DNA of 64,000 nucleotides from Pseudonocardia sp. DSM 110487 (GTDB lineage: Bacteria; Actinomycetota; Actinomycetes; Mycobacteriales; Pseudonocardiaceae): contig NZ_CP080521.1 in the NCBI RefSeq assembly GCF_019468565.1, forward strand, positions 5,022,001-5,086,000, given 5' to 3'. The notes under the pieces are model-generated. The model saw only the letters and a program-made list of their open reading frames with translations, was not told where the DNA came from and searched no databases. Position 1 is the first letter of the stretch. The number at the start of each line of letters is the position of its first letter. A program made the position numbers and the translations under genes. Shown here in pieces: positions 41,887 to 51,556 of the stretch.

Positions 41887-41965
41887 TCAGATCTCTCGGG
41901 TGACGGCGGCGACCAGGTGGCCTAATGTCGCCTCACCGTCCGTCACGAAGCCCCGGGAGCGACCA

Positions 41966-43267
41966 GTGTCCGACCGATCGACGCCGTCCATCGACAAGGA
42001 AGCGCCGGTACACCGGCTACCCGTCCGGACGCTGGTCGCGGCGTCGGTCGGGAACGCCATCGAGTGGTACGACTGGACGATCTACGCGACGTTCAGCATC
42101 TTCTTCGCGACGCAGATCTTCTCGCAGGAGAACCCGACGCTCGCCCTGATCAACACGTTCGCCACGTACGCGCTGGCGTTCTTCTTCCGCCCGCTGGGCG
42201 GCTGGCTGCTGGGCCGGTTCGCGGACCTGCGGGGGCGGCGCACCGCGATGCTGCTGACGATCACCCTGATGGCGGGCGGGTCGTTCATCATCGGCATCCT
42301 GCCGACGTGGGAGCAGGTGGGCTGGCTCGCGCCGATCCTGCTGCTGCTCGCGCGCATCGGGCAGGGCATGTCGCTCGGCGGGGAGGTCTCCAATGCCTCG
42401 GCCTACCTCGGTGAGATCGCGCCGCCGGAGCGGCGGGGCCGCTACTCGTCGTTCTTCTACATCTCCACGGGGTCCGCGGTGCTGACCGCGTCGCTGCTCG
42501 GGGCGCTGCTCACCGCGGTGCTGAGTCGCGAGGAGCTGGCCGCGTACGGATGGCGCATCCCGTTCATCATCGGCGGCGTGCTCGGGCTCATCGGGTTGTG
42601 GCTGCGGCGGGCCATGCCGGAGACCGAGCAGTTCGAGGAGAACAAGGCCAAGGCCCAGCAGGTGAAGCACCCGCTGTTGCTGACGCTGACCGAGCACCCG
42701 AAGGCGGTCGGGCAGCTCGTCGCTTTCACGCTGCTCTCGACGCTGTGCTACTACACGTTCTTCTCCGCGCTCACGCCGTTCGCGGTGAGCTCCCGCGGCG
42801 CCGACCCCGGCCAGGTGTTCACGGCGCTGTCGATCGCGACCGCGATGTTCGTGCTGCTGCAGTACCCGATGGGCGCGCTGTCCGACCGGTTCGGCCGCAA
42901 GCCGCAGCTCTTGGCCTGGTCGGCCGCCACGGCCGTGCTGATCGTGCCGCTGTCGTTCCTGATCGGGCCCGGGTTCTGGAACATGCTCGTGGTCTTCGTC
43001 GTCGGGCTCGGGCTCTACACGGCGATGACGTCCGTGGCGCCCGCGATCATGAGCGAGCTGTTCCCGACCGAGCTGCGCGGCCTCGGCATCGGCGCCTGGT
43101 ACAACCTCACGGTCGCCACGTTCGGCGGCACCGCTCCGCTGGTGATCCAGACGCTGTCCGCTGCCGGGTACTCGCAGGCCTTCTTCTGGTACGTCGCCGG
43201 AGGCGCCGTCATCGCCTTCCTCGTGATCCTCACGCTGCCCGAGACGAAGGGCCAGGTGCTGAAGTGA
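41966..43267 (+). CDS. MFS transporter, metabolite:H+ symporter (MHS) type
   Basis: 433 residues from GTG 41966 with GGGAG 6 bases upstream. ASVGNAIEWYDWTIYATFSIFFATQIF is the MHS/ShiA-KgtP opening, then RPLGGWLLGRFADLRGRR, RIGQGMSLGGEV, and the second-half repeat GALSDRFGRKPQ. Twelve segments expected. The stop overlaps the peptidase start by 4 bases, which suggests import of the substrate of that amidohydrolase. Confidence 0.93.
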   Translation: MSDRSTPSIDKEAPVHRLPVRTLVAASVGNAIEWYDWTIYATFSIFFATQIFSQENPTLALINTFATYALAFFFRPLGGWLLGRFADLRGRRTAMLLTITLMAGGSFIIGILPTWEQVGWLAPILLLLARIGQGMSLGGEVSNASAYLGEIAPPERRGRYSSFFYISTGSAVLTASLLGALLTAVLSREELAAYGWRIPFIIGGVLGLIGLWLRRAMPETEQFEENKAKAQQVKHPLLLTLTEHPKAVGQLVAFTLLSTLCYYTFFSALTPFAVSSRGADPGQVFTALSIATAMFVLLQYPMGALSDRFGRKPQLLAWSAATAVLIVPLSFLIGPGFWNMLVVFVVGLGLYTAMTSVAPAIMSELFPTELRGLGIGAWYNLTVATFGGTAPLVIQTLSAAGYSQAFFWYVAGGAVIAFLVILTLPETKGQVLK

Positions 43268-44391
43268 CCGACGCCCTCGACCTGCTGAGCGAGCTGATCC
43301 GGTTCCGGACGATCGGCGGCGGCGAGGGGGCCGCGGCCCGGCACTGCGCGGCCACCGCCGAGAAGGCGGGCCTTGCCACCCAGTTGCTCGCGTGGGAGCC
43401 GGGGCGGGAGCAGCTCGTCGCGCGCACGGCGGGCGGCGACGGGCCGCCGCTCACGTTCACCGGACACCTCGACACCGTCCCCGTCCAGCCCGACGACTGG
43501 TCGGTCGACCCGTGGGCGGCCGAGCGCGACGGGGACAAGGTGGTGGGGCGCGGCGCGAGCGACATGAAGTCAGGGGTCGCCGCAGCGGTCGTCGCCACGG
43601 TCGAGCACGCCGCCCGGCCACACGCGTGCCGGGGCGTTCAGCTCGTGCTCACCGCCGGGGAGGAGACCGGCTGCACGGGCCTGGTGAACCTCGACGCGTC
43701 CGGTCGGGCCGCGATCGCCGGCGGCGGCCCGGTCGTCGTGGCGGAGCCGACCGCCAACGCGCTGGTGATCGCGCACAAGGGCGCGCACTGGATGCGGCTG
43801 ACCGCCACCGGGCGCGCCGCCCACGGCTCGGCGCCCGAGCTGGGCGACAACGCGGTCGTCCGGCTCGCGCGGGCCGCGGTGGCGCTGCACGACCACGCGG
43901 GCTGGCCCCGTGACGACCGGTTCGGGCCGGTCACCGCGAACGTGGGCGTGCTGCGCGGCGGCGTGGCCCCGAACGTCGTGCCGGACGCCGCGGAGTTGAT
44001 GCTGGACATCCGCACCGTGCCGGGCGTCGACGCCGGGCAGCTGCGTGCTCAGATCGGCCTGCTCGCGGGGGAGCGGGTGAACGTGACCGACCACGTCGTG
44101 CTGCCGCCGCTGGACACCGGCGCCGACGAGCCGTTCGTCGGCATGGTGCGGGCAGCCCTGCAGGCCACCGGCGCGTCGGACGAGGTGGCGCCGCCCGCGC
44201 GGTTCTTCACCGACGCCTCCGTACTGGCGGGCCTCGTCGGTGGGGAGGCGGGCCCTGCACCCACCGTCGTGCTCGGGCCCGGCGAGCCCGCCCAGTGCCA
44301 CGTCGTGGACGAGTACTGCCTCGCCAGCCGGGTGGAGCAGGCGGTCGTGGTGTACCGGGAGCTGCTCGAGCGCTGGTGCGCCCAGGCCTGA
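43264..44391 (+). CDS. M20 family metallopeptidase (ArgE/DapE type)
   Basis: 375 residues from GTG 43264. Di-zinc ligands: H68 in FTGHLDTVP, D100 in GRGASDMKSG, and E133/E134 in TAGEETGCTG (E133 as base). The dimerisation lid contains GRAAHGSAPELGDNAV. Hydrolyses N-acyl amino acids or short peptides. Translationally coupled to the MFS transporter. Confidence 0.93.
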   Translation: MTDALDLLSELIRFRTIGGGEGAAARHCAATAEKAGLATQLLAWEPGREQLVARTAGGDGPPLTFTGHLDTVPVQPDDWSVDPWAAERDGDKVVGRGASDMKSGVAAAVVATVEHAARPHACRGVQLVLTAGEETGCTGLVNLDASGRAAIAGGGPVVVAEPTANALVIAHKGAHWMRLTATGRAAHGSAPELGDNAVVRLARAAVALHDHAGWPRDDRFGPVTANVGVLRGGVAPNVVPDAAELMLDIRTVPGVDAGQLRAQIGLLAGERVNVTDHVVLPPLDTGADEPFVGMVRAALQATGASDEVAPPARFFTDASVLAGLVGGEAGPAPTVVLGPGEPAQCHVVDEYCLASRVEQAVVVYRELLERWCAQA

Positions 44392-45074
44392 CCGCGTCGC
44401 ACCCGTCTCCGCTGCACACCCCTTGTCAGCCCACGCGGCCCGTCGACCGGCAGCGTGAACTGAGAACGGGTGCGTGCTCTCGGGAGATCACCCACCGCAA
44501 GATCGCCGATTCGCTGCGCTGGCTGCGGATCGGACAGCTGTGGGTGCACCGAATCGCCGATCTTGAGGGCGCGGCGGCCTCATCGTCGGTGTGATCATCG
44601 GATCGGTGCGTGGCCGGCCATATACGGCCGTGGGCGTACCCATCTGGTGATCTTCGCGGTTGCTACGGGCCGGCCGGCGCCCATGATCATCGCTTGGGTG
44701 CATGACCGGCCGTATTTGACCGTTTTCGCGCCGACGCCTTGATCATGGCTGTGGGATCGCCTTCGGTGGCGCCGCGCGCCCAGAGGGCAGGCCTTGGCCT
44801 GCCCGCTCTGCTTGCCCGGAGGGGTCGCAGAGGCTCGGAGGTCAAGGGTCGCGCAGCGATCGCGAAGCGACGCGCAGCGCCCTTGAGCTCTGAGGGGCGG
44901 CCCCGCACAATGCGCGGCGCCACCGAAGGCCCTGCCCAGAGGCGCCACCGAAGGCCCTGCGCGATAGCCCTGCGCGAAGGCCCCGCATCCCGAGGCCCAG
45001 AACCAGGAGACCAACACCCTGGAGCCCGGAGCTCACGCCCCCACACCCGCGAGTCGCGGTGAGGTCTGAGTGCG
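44392..45074. repeat. gene-free, repeat-rich region
   Basis: About 680 bp without a credible gene. It contains: an inverted pair AAGATCGCCGATTCG (44499-44513) and CGAATCGCCGATCTT (44550-44564), 14 of 15 matching; two ~42-bp degenerate direct repeats starting TGATCATCG at 44592 and 44684; a perfect palindrome GGGCAGGCC-TT-GGCCTGCCC at 44785-44804; GGCGCCACCGAAGGCCCTGC twice (44916-44935 and 44941-44960) with its inverse GCCTTCGGTGGCGCC at 44759-44773; and TCAAGGG/CCCTTGA arms around 44842-44890. Likely transcription ends and REP-like elements between the M20 gene and the convergent hypothetical gene. Confidence 0.75.
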
Positions 45075-45896
45075 TCAGACGAGGGGGCTGCTCGCCAGCA
45101 CGCGGACGGCCTCGGCCACCGCGGCGCGGCGGGCCACCCGCACCGCCGTCTCGATCGGGCGCAGCGCCTCCCGGCGCGCGGTGGCGGCGGACGCGGAGAG
45201 GGCGCCACCGGGCTCGTCGATCTTCGCCGCCGCCAGGATCGCCTCCACCTCGTCGGCGTGCTGCAGGACCCGCAGGGCCTGCTGCGGCATGCCCGCGGGC
45301 CACAGTGACGCCGGTCGGGCACGCAGGGCGGCGGCGATCTCCTCCCGGACCCCCGGGCGGTGCCGCGCCACCCCGAGCGAGGTGAGGACCGATGCCGACT
45401 GGCGCACCTGGTCGCGCAGGTCGCGCTCCGCGTGGCTCAGAGCGACGAACTCGGGCGGCGGTCCCGGCTCCGGCACCCGGTAGACGGTCCAGCGCAGCAC
45501 GCCGTCGGCCACCGTGGTGGGCACGATCCCGAGCCCGCCCCCTGGCCCGGTGTCCGGGAAGAGCACTCCCTCGCCCGCCTCGGTCGCCGCGGTGCTGAAG
45601 GCGCCCGGGCCGGGCAGCCCGCGCACGTCGCCGGGCGCCGCCAGTACCAGCCGTGCCGGGCCCGCGGCAGCGCGTCCGGCCGCGGCGCGGCGCAGCGCAG
45701 CGAGCAGGAACGTCACCGAGCTCACCGGCGCCCCCGGCGCCGGCAGGCTGGTGAGTTGCGCGGTGTCCGAATCGGCGGCTTGGACATCGTGCGCGTCCGC
45801 CCACGGCGCGAGCGCGTCGAGGACGTCGTCGGGCGCGGCGGCGCCCACCAGCCAGGCCGAGGCCCACACGGTGAAGGTGGCGGAGGGGCAGGGCAC
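45075..45896 (-). CDS. conserved actinobacterial hypothetical protein
   Basis: 273 residues, GTG start. The N-terminal part is alpha/beta (ATFTVWASAWLVG, VLDALAPWADAH, VSSVTFLLAALRRA, ARLVLAAPGDVRGLPGPGAFS), the C-terminal part helical (HAERDLRDQVRQSASVLTSLGVARHRPGVREEI). I recognise it as the type of protein that sits divergently from DUF3097 in actinomycetes but know no function. No signal peptide or membrane segment. Confidence 0.75.
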   Translation of the reverse strand: MPCPSATFTVWASAWLVGAAAPDDVLDALAPWADAHDVQAADSDTAQLTSLPAPGAPVSSVTFLLAALRRAAAGRAAAGPARLVLAAPGDVRGLPGPGAFSTAATEAGEGVLFPDTGPGGGLGIVPTTVADGVLRWTVYRVPEPGPPPEFVALSHAERDLRDQVRQSASVLTSLGVARHRPGVREEIAAALRARPASLWPAGMPQQALRVLQHADEVEAILAAAKIDEPGGALSASAATARREALRPIETAVRVARRAAVAEAVRVLASSPLV

Positions 45897-46036
45897 AACG
45901 TCAGGCTATCCACGTCCGAGTGCGAGAGCACTGCCGCCTCGGAGTGAACGTGGGCACGCTCCGTTGCCGCAGCTCACGCGCGGTGACCCGCGTGTCGCGC
46001 TCGGGCCGGGTCCGCGGGCCGGGTAGAACGGGGTAC

Positions 46037-46849
46037 GTGACCCGGGCACACGACTACCAAGGGGCGTTCGCCTCCGACGGCACCCGCATCCGGACGCGCA
46101 AGCAGATCCCGGAGGTCCCGGCCGAGCTGGGGCTCGTGGTGGAGGACCCGGCGAGCGGCTTCTGCGGCGCCGTGGTCGCGGTGGACGCGCGCGGCGTCAC
46201 CCTCGAGGACCGCCACGGCGGGCGGCGGGAGTTCCCGCTGCGGCCGGCGGCGTTCCTGTACGAGGGCGCGCCTGCCACCCTCGTCGTGCCGCCGCGGGCC
46301 CCGGCGGCGCCCACCCGTTCCGCGTCCGGGTCGGTGCGCGTGCAGGGCCACACCGCCCGCACCGCTCGGGCTGCCCGGATCTGGGTGGAGGGCCTGCACG
46401 ACGCCGAGCTCGTCGAGCGCGTGTGGGGCCACGACCTGCGCGTCGAGGGCGTCGTGGTGGAGCCGATGCACGGCATGGACGACCTCGCCGCCGCCGTGGC
46501 CGAGTTCGAGCCGGGGCCGCAGCGGCGCCTCGGGGTGCTCGTCGATCACCTGGTGGAGGGCTCGAAGGAGACTCGCGCCGCCGCCGCGGTCGCCGGCCCG
46601 CACGTGCTGGTCACGGGCCACCCGTACGTCGACGTGTGGCAGGCGGTGAAACCGTCCGTCGTGGGGATCAGGGAGTGGCCGCAGGTGCCGCGGGGCACCG
46701 ACTGGAAGACCGGGGTCTGTCGGTCACTGCGCTGGGGTGAGCCCGCCGACGGCGCCCGCCGCGTGCTCGGGGCGGTGCGCAGCTACCGGGACCTGGAAAC
46801 GCCGCTGATCGGCGCGGTCGAGCAGCTCATCGACTTTGTGACGACCTGA
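46037..46849 (+). CDS. DUF3097 domain protein
   Basis: 270 residues from GTG 46037. VPAELGLVVEDPASGFCGAVV, then ARIWVEGLHDAELVERVWGHDLRVEGVVVEPMHGMDDL (Toprim-like acidic strands) and HVLVTGHPYVDVWQAVKP are characteristic of this actinobacteria-restricted family of unknown function. It stands 46 bases before the NfeD gene. Confidence 0.92.
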   Translation: MTRAHDYQGAFASDGTRIRTRKQIPEVPAELGLVVEDPASGFCGAVVAVDARGVTLEDRHGGRREFPLRPAAFLYEGAPATLVVPPRAPAAPTRSASGSVRVQGHTARTARAARIWVEGLHDAELVERVWGHDLRVEGVVVEPMHGMDDLAAAVAEFEPGPQRRLGVLVDHLVEGSKETRAAAAVAGPHVLVTGHPYVDVWQAVKPSVVGIREWPQVPRGTDWKTGVCRSLRWGEPADGARRVLGAVRSYRDLETPLIGAVEQLIDFVTT

Positions 46850-46895
46850 TCTCAGGTGATCACGCGCCGGAGAGGATCTGGCAGGATCTGCGGGC

Positions 46896-47330
46896 ATGAC
46901 GGCCGCCGTGATCTGGCTCATCGTCGGTGTGCTGCTGGTCGTGGCGGAACTGCTGTCGGGCGAGTTCGTGCTGCTGATGCTCGGGGGCGGCGCGCTGGCC
47001 GCCGGCGGGGTGTCGTTGCTCGTGGGAGGGCCGTTGGTCGGCGGCGTGGTATTCGCCGTTGTGTCGGTGCTGCTGCTGTTCGCGGTGCGCCCGGCGCTGC
47101 GCAGGCGCCTCGACCGCGGCATCGACCCCGCCGTGATGCACCACAAGGCGCTGCTGGGGACCACCGCGGTCGTGGTGGCGCGGGTGGACGAGCACGGTGG
47201 CCGGGTGAAGATCGGCGGCGATCTGTGGTCGGCGCGGACGAGCGACGGGCACCACGCGATCGAGCCCGGCGCCCGGGTCACGGTGCTGAGTATTTCCGGC
47301 GCCACCGCGGTCGTCGTCGCACAGGACTGA
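46896..47330 (+). CDS. NfeD family membrane protein
   Basis: 144 residues: three hydrophobic segments (about 3-70) then an OB-fold domain (LLGTTAVVVARVDEHGGRVKIGGDLWSARTSDG). It is the short NfeD form (1b-like) without the protease domain. The next gene encodes an SPFH protein, the same order as Rv1487-Rv1488 in M. tuberculosis. The pair is thought to organise membrane microdomains. Confidence 0.93.
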   Translation: MTAAVIWLIVGVLLVVAELLSGEFVLLMLGGGALAAGGVSLLVGGPLVGGVVFAVVSVLLLFAVRPALRRRLDRGIDPAVMHHKALLGTTAVVVARVDEHGGRVKIGGDLWSARTSDGHHAIEPGARVTVLSISGATAVVVAQD

Positions 47331-47361
47331 ATTTCCGAACCTGCTCCGAGAGGGGGCTGCC

Positions 47362-48723
47362 GTGACCGAAGGCACCTTGGTGCTGATCGTCGTGGTGCTG
47401 TTGGTGTTGCTCGTGGTCGTGTCGCTCGTGAAGGCGGTACAGATCATCCCGCAGGCCACGGCCGCCGTGATCGAACGGCTCGGACGGTACAAGGGCACCG
47501 CCGACCCGGGACTCGCGTTCCTGGTGCCGTTCATCGACAAGGTGCGCGAGCGGATCGACCTGCGCGAGCAGGTCGTCTCGTTCCCGCCGCAGCCGGTGAT
47601 CACCCAGGACAACCTGACGGTGAACATCGACACCGTCGTCTACTACCAGGTCACCGACCCCAAGGCGGCCGTCTACGAGATCTCCGACTACATCACCGGC
47701 GTCGAGCAGATCACCACCACCACGCTGCGCAACGTCGTCGGCGGGATGAGCTTGGAGGGCACCCTCACCTCCCGCGATCAGATCAACACGGTGCTGCGCG
47801 GTGAGCTGGACGAGGCCACCGGGCGCTGGGGCATCCGAGTGGCGCGGGTGGAGATCAAGGCCATCGACCCGCCGCCGTCCATCCAGGAGTCGATGGAGCG
47901 GCAGATGAAGGCCGACCGCGAGAAGCGCGCGATGATCCTCACCGCCGAGGGTCAGCGGGAGTCGGCGATCCGCAGCGCCGAGGGCAACAAGCAGAGCCAG
48001 ATCCTCACCGCGGAGGGTGCCAAGCAGGCGGCCATCCTCAACGCGGAGGCCGAACGTCAGTCCCAGATCCTGCGCGCACAGGGTGAGCGCGCTGCCCGCT
48101 ACCTGGAGGCCCAGGGCGAGGCCAAGGCCATCGAGAAGGTGTTCTCGGCGATCAAGGCCGGCCGTCCCACTCCGGAGCTGCTCGCCTACCAGTACCTGCA
48201 GACCCTGCCGCAGATGGCGCAGGGCGAGGCCAACAAGGTCTGGCTCGTGCCGTCGGACTTCGGCAAGGCCCTCGAAGGCTTCACGCGCATGCTCGGCGCG
48301 CCCGGCGAGGACGGCGTCTTCCGCTTCGAACCCTCGCCGGTGGACGAGCCGCTCGCCAAGCCGGAGGAGGACGACGAGTCGATCAAGGACTGGTTCGACA
48401 CGGCGACCGATCCCGAGATCGCGAAGGTCGTCGCCGACGCCGAGGCGCAGGCCCGCAAGGAGGTGCCGCCGATCGGTGCGCCCATCCCCGAGACCCCGGT
48501 GCCCACCTCGTCCCCGGCGCCCGCCTTCGCGAAGGAGGCGAACGGCCCCACCCCGGCCCCGGCTCGGGAGGGCCGGCCTCAGCAGGCCGCCCCGGCTCCC
48601 GCGCCGGTACGCCAGCCGGAGAGCGCCGTGCCCACCCCGCCGCGAGGCATCCCGCAGGTCCCCGGTGACCGCGGCAACGGCGGTCCGCGCCCCGGCTACC
48701 CCGCCCCACCGCCCCAGCAGTAG
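47362..48723 (+). CDS. SPFH/band-7 (stomatin-like, QmcA-type) protein
   Basis: 453 residues, GTG start. One N-terminal membrane helix (about 3-24), then the SPFH domain: IIPQATAAVIERLGRYKGTADPGLAFLVPFIDKVRERIDLREQ and TLTSRDQINTVLRGELDEATGRWGIRVARVEIKAIDPP. A coiled-coil stretch with repeated RESAIRSAEGNKQSQILTAEG-type units follows, and a ~80-residue Pro/Ala-rich tail ends the chain. Partner of the NfeD gene. Confidence 0.95.
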   Translation: MTEGTLVLIVVVLLVLLVVVSLVKAVQIIPQATAAVIERLGRYKGTADPGLAFLVPFIDKVRERIDLREQVVSFPPQPVITQDNLTVNIDTVVYYQVTDPKAAVYEISDYITGVEQITTTTLRNVVGGMSLEGTLTSRDQINTVLRGELDEATGRWGIRVARVEIKAIDPPPSIQESMERQMKADREKRAMILTAEGQRESAIRSAEGNKQSQILTAEGAKQAAILNAEAERQSQILRAQGERAARYLEAQGEAKAIEKVFSAIKAGRPTPELLAYQYLQTLPQMAQGEANKVWLVPSDFGKALEGFTRMLGAPGEDGVFRFEPSPVDEPLAKPEEDDESIKDWFDTATDPEIAKVVADAEAQARKEVPPIGAPIPETPVPTSSPAPAFAKEANGPTPAPAREGRPQQAAPAPAPVRQPESAVPTPPRGIPQVPGDRGNGGPRPGYPAPPPQQ

Positions 48724-48850
48724 TCCTGGATCGGCGGACGCTTCTACCGCGCAGTGTCGGTGGAGGGCTGATCGATTCGAGCAGCGCACCACGGCAACAG
48801 CGATTGCACTGGTGCGCTGCCGGATGGCGGCAACCAGACGCCTGGCGACG

Positions 48851-49687
48851 TCACTCGGTGCTCTCGCGTTTCGGGCACTCGTTGAGATGCCGGAAGTCTG
48901 GTCGGTGCGGGTCCCGGTCGAATTCACCGAGTCGCAGCATCATGAACCTGTCCCACTCGCCGACCTCGATGAACTGACTGATCGCGGCCGTGACCTGCCG
49001 GCACGTTTCGTAGTTACCTTTCGGCAACCCGACGCCGTATTCTTGGCGTTGACCGAACGTGAGATGGGGAATTACCGTCAGGTCGGACGAGGCGTATCCA
49101 TAGAGCAAGATCTGGTCTGTCGCGACGGCGTCGACGTTGCGGCTGCGCAACCGATCGACGCACTGCTTGAGCCCATCGTCGTCGGTGACGCTCGCGCCGC
49201 GGCTCTTGAGTTCCTCCACGGCTGTGCTGCCTCGTGGAGTACATGCGGTGCGTCCTGGCAGAGCGCTCGGGTCGGGCCACAAGCCCTCCTCGCCGCGGCG
49301 CACGAGGACGCCCAAATAGGAGTAGAGATACGGCCCGGCCATATCGATCTTCTCGAGCCGTTCGTCGGTGATGGAGAACGACTGCACAACCATCTGTACG
49401 CTGCCGTTCTCCAGAGCCGTGATTCGGTCGTCGACCGACACTGGCGTCCCTACGATGTTGAACTTGGGCTCCATCGTGCGGGACAGCCAGTTCGCCAGGT
49501 CGACATCGAACCCGTTGAACTGATTGCGACCGATGTCCAGCGAGCCGAAGCCGGGCTGATCGGTGGCGAACCCGACGGCAACGCGGTCGGTCAGGATGCT
49601 CTCCGGCTCGGAGGGCCCGGTGCACGCCTGTGTCACGAGCATCCCCGACAGCAGTGTTGCGAGCATCAATCGGCCGTGAGCCCTCAT
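48851..49687 (-). CDS. family 3 extracellular solute-binding protein
   Basis: 278 residues; GGAGGG lies 5 bases before ATG 49687. Signal sequence of about 21 residues ending LVTQACTG; Cys could be lipidated although Thr at -3 makes a weak lipobox. The SBP_bac_3 domain has VGFATDQPGFGS, NGFDVDLANWLS, RITALENGSVQMVVQSFSITDERLEKIDMAGPYLYSY and NVDAVATDQILLYGYA. No ABC permease or ATPase lies nearby. GC content is visibly lower than in neighbours. Stop follows the partner membrane gene transcription unit. Confidence 0.9.
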   Translation of the reverse strand: MRAHGRLMLATLLSGMLVTQACTGPSEPESILTDRVAVGFATDQPGFGSLDIGRNQFNGFDVDLANWLSRTMEPKFNIVGTPVSVDDRITALENGSVQMVVQSFSITDERLEKIDMAGPYLYSYLGVLVRRGEEGLWPDPSALPGRTACTPRGSTAVEELKSRGASVTDDDGLKQCVDRLRSRNVDAVATDQILLYGYASSDLTVIPHLTFGQRQEYGVGLPKGNYETCRQVTAAISQFIEVGEWDRFMMLRLGEFDRDPHRPDFRHLNECPKRESTE

Positions 49688-49706
49688 CGCGACCCTCCGT
49701 CGCCCC

Positions 49707-50384
49707 TCAGGGTGGAAATTCGTTGTACAGGTACGCATCGGCCACCGACAGGTCGACCCTGCACTCTGGGGTCGGCGCGTCGTACGTTACGTCGACCGAG
49801 AGGCGAGCAGCGTTCTCGACCGGTAGTCGAACCTCTTCCAGGCTGGAGACTTCGGTCGCCGTCCCTGATACGTGCCCGTCTGCGATCGCATCGATCGTGA
49901 GGCGGCTCGGATTGACACAGTTTCCGCTCTTCGACACCGTTTCGGGAGCGGTGAGTACGAACTGCAGAAAGATGCGCTCCCGGGGCTCGAACGGCGGTGC
50001 CAAGGTAAGGCGGGCCGTCGACTCATCCGACATGCTCTCGCCTTGGCCGGCATCGAACACCAATCGATCCGCGACGCGAACGTCAGGCTCGCGGAAGCCG
50101 CTCACGAGAACGAGCAGCATGAGCGGTGCGAGTATCCAGGCCGCGACAACGATGAATCGGCGCCGCCCCGGCGGCCCGGGCCGCCGCGGCGGCGAGTTGC
50201 CGGCTTGCCGAGCCTGCCTGTCCCACGCTATTGGTATCGCGATCGCAACGATCCCGAGGAACACGCCGACGACATCGACGATCTCGACACCCTTGCTCCT
50301 CAGGAGCATCAGGATCACGCAAATGACGACCGCGCCGCCCGCGACGACAAGGAGCCAGCGCTGGTGTCTGAAGAAGTTGATCAT
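49707..50384 (-). CDS. membrane protein of unknown function
   Basis: 225 residues from ATG 50384. Three hydrophobic segments (about 10-30, 36-53, 78-95) with a basic Pro/Arg-rich loop between the second and third; the C-terminal ~120 residues should be extracytoplasmic (beta-rich, with one Cys pair). It lies 19 bases upstream of the solute-binding gene on the same strand. I do not recognise the family. It may tether or sense together with the binding protein. Confidence 0.7.
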   Translation of the reverse strand: MINFFRHQRWLLVVAGGAVVICVILMLLRSKGVEIVDVVGVFLGIVAIAIPIAWDRQARQAGNSPPRRPGPPGRRRFIVVAAWILAPLMLLVLVSGFREPDVRVADRLVFDAGQGESMSDESTARLTLAPPFEPRERIFLQFVLTAPETVSKSGNCVNPSRLTIDAIADGHVSGTATEVSSLEEVRLPVENAARLSVDVTYDAPTPECRVDLSVADAYLYNEFPP

Positions 50385-50543
50385 GGCGGGATGCGGCGCC
50401 TGTCTTGACAACGGGGGAGCGATGGCGCAATGACCAAAGCGCCCGCAGTCTACATCGGATTGGCGGCGGCCGCGATCAAATTTCGAGCAGCGGGCGTCGG
50501 GCGGAGCCAGATGCGTGCGCCAGCGGCGTCGCAGCAGCGGTGG

Positions 50544-51518
50544 TCATCGGCTCGGGAGTGATCGCGGTAGCCCGAACGACGGGAGCACGGTGTTCTCGAA
50601 GCGGGTCATCGCGCGGATCCGGTCGCCGGCGAGTGTGAGGACGTAGAGGCCGGTCCCGTGGCTGACGCCGTCGCGGGTGCGCAGGTAGGCCCCGAACGCG
50701 GGCTGCCCGTTGGCGCGGGCCGGCACGAGGTCGAACCTGCGGCCCGCGCGGAAGATGCCGGCGCAGAACCGGGCCGCGACGTCGCGGCCCTCGTACTCGA
50801 AGGGCATCGGCGGCATCGACAGGAAGACGTCGTCCGTCAGGAGGCCCACCAGGGCGTCGAGATCGGCGCACTCCCACGCGCGGACGAAACTCGTCACCAC
50901 CGCGTCCTCGGCCGGTGAGCCGGGGGCCGGTGGCGCCTCCTGATCGGGAGGCGGGAGCCTGCGCGCCACGCCGGCGCGGGCTCGCTTCAGGGCACTGGTG
51001 ACCGACTCGACCGTCGTGCCCAGCATCGCGGCCACCTCGCCGGCGTGGAACCCGAGCACGTCGCGCAGGACGAGCACGGCGACCTGACGGGGCGGCAGTA
51101 CCTGCAGGGCGGTCACGAAGGCCAGTGAGATGGACTCGGTCCGCTCGTAGCGGGACTCCGGGCCCGGCAGCGCGTCGGGCCATGGCTCGAGCCACACGAT
51201 CTCGCCGATGCGGGTCGGCTCCGGCGGTTCGACGTCGGGCACGTTCCACTCCACGGCCGGGCGCCTGCTCGCGGCACGGCGCGCGTTCAGGCACCGATTG
51301 GTGGCAATCCGGTAGAGCCACGTGCGGATCGAAGCACGTTCCTCGAACCCGTCGAGGCCTCGCCACGCGTCCAGCAGCGTGTCCTGCAGGGCGTCCTCGG
51401 CGTCCTGGAACGACCCGAGCATCCGGTAGCAGTGCAGCAGCAGCTCCCGCCGGTGCGGTTCGGTCAGCTCCCGGAACGCGTCGCCGTCGCCGGTGCGCGC
51501 TCGCGTCATCAGATCCAC
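50544..51518 (-). CDS. ECF-type sigma factor with SnoaL-like C-terminal domain
   Basis: 324 residues from GTG 51518, with GGAGGAGG 7 bases upstream. Sigma-2: FRELTEPHRRELLLHCYRMLGSFQDAEDALQDTLLDAW; sigma-4: LPPRQVAVLVLRDVLGFHAGEVAAMLGTTVESVTSALKRAR. C-terminal NTF2-like domain from about 200 (VTSFVRAWECADLDALVGLLTDDV). Same architecture as the gene at 25717. Diverges from a DHFR-like gene over a 31-bp inverted repeat. Confidence 0.93.
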   Translation of the reverse strand: MDLMTRARTGDGDAFRELTEPHRRELLLHCYRMLGSFQDAEDALQDTLLDAWRGLDGFEERASIRTWLYRIATNRCLNARRAASRRPAVEWNVPDVEPPEPTRIGEIVWLEPWPDALPGPESRYERTESISLAFVTALQVLPPRQVAVLVLRDVLGFHAGEVAAMLGTTVESVTSALKRARAGVARRLPPPDQEAPPAPGSPAEDAVVTSFVRAWECADLDALVGLLTDDVFLSMPPMPFEYEGRDVAARFCAGIFRAGRRFDLVPARANGQPAFGAYLRTRDGVSHGTGLYVLTLAGDRIRAMTRFENTVLPSFGLPRSLPSR

Positions 51519-51556
51519 GTCATGACCTCCTCCGCGTATCGACACCGGTCGCGGCG

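Noticed and set aside
47278..48927. Minus-strand 549-codon frame opposite the SPFH gene
   Set aside because: Antisense to a well-defined SPFH protein; the repetitive text reflects its coiled coil.
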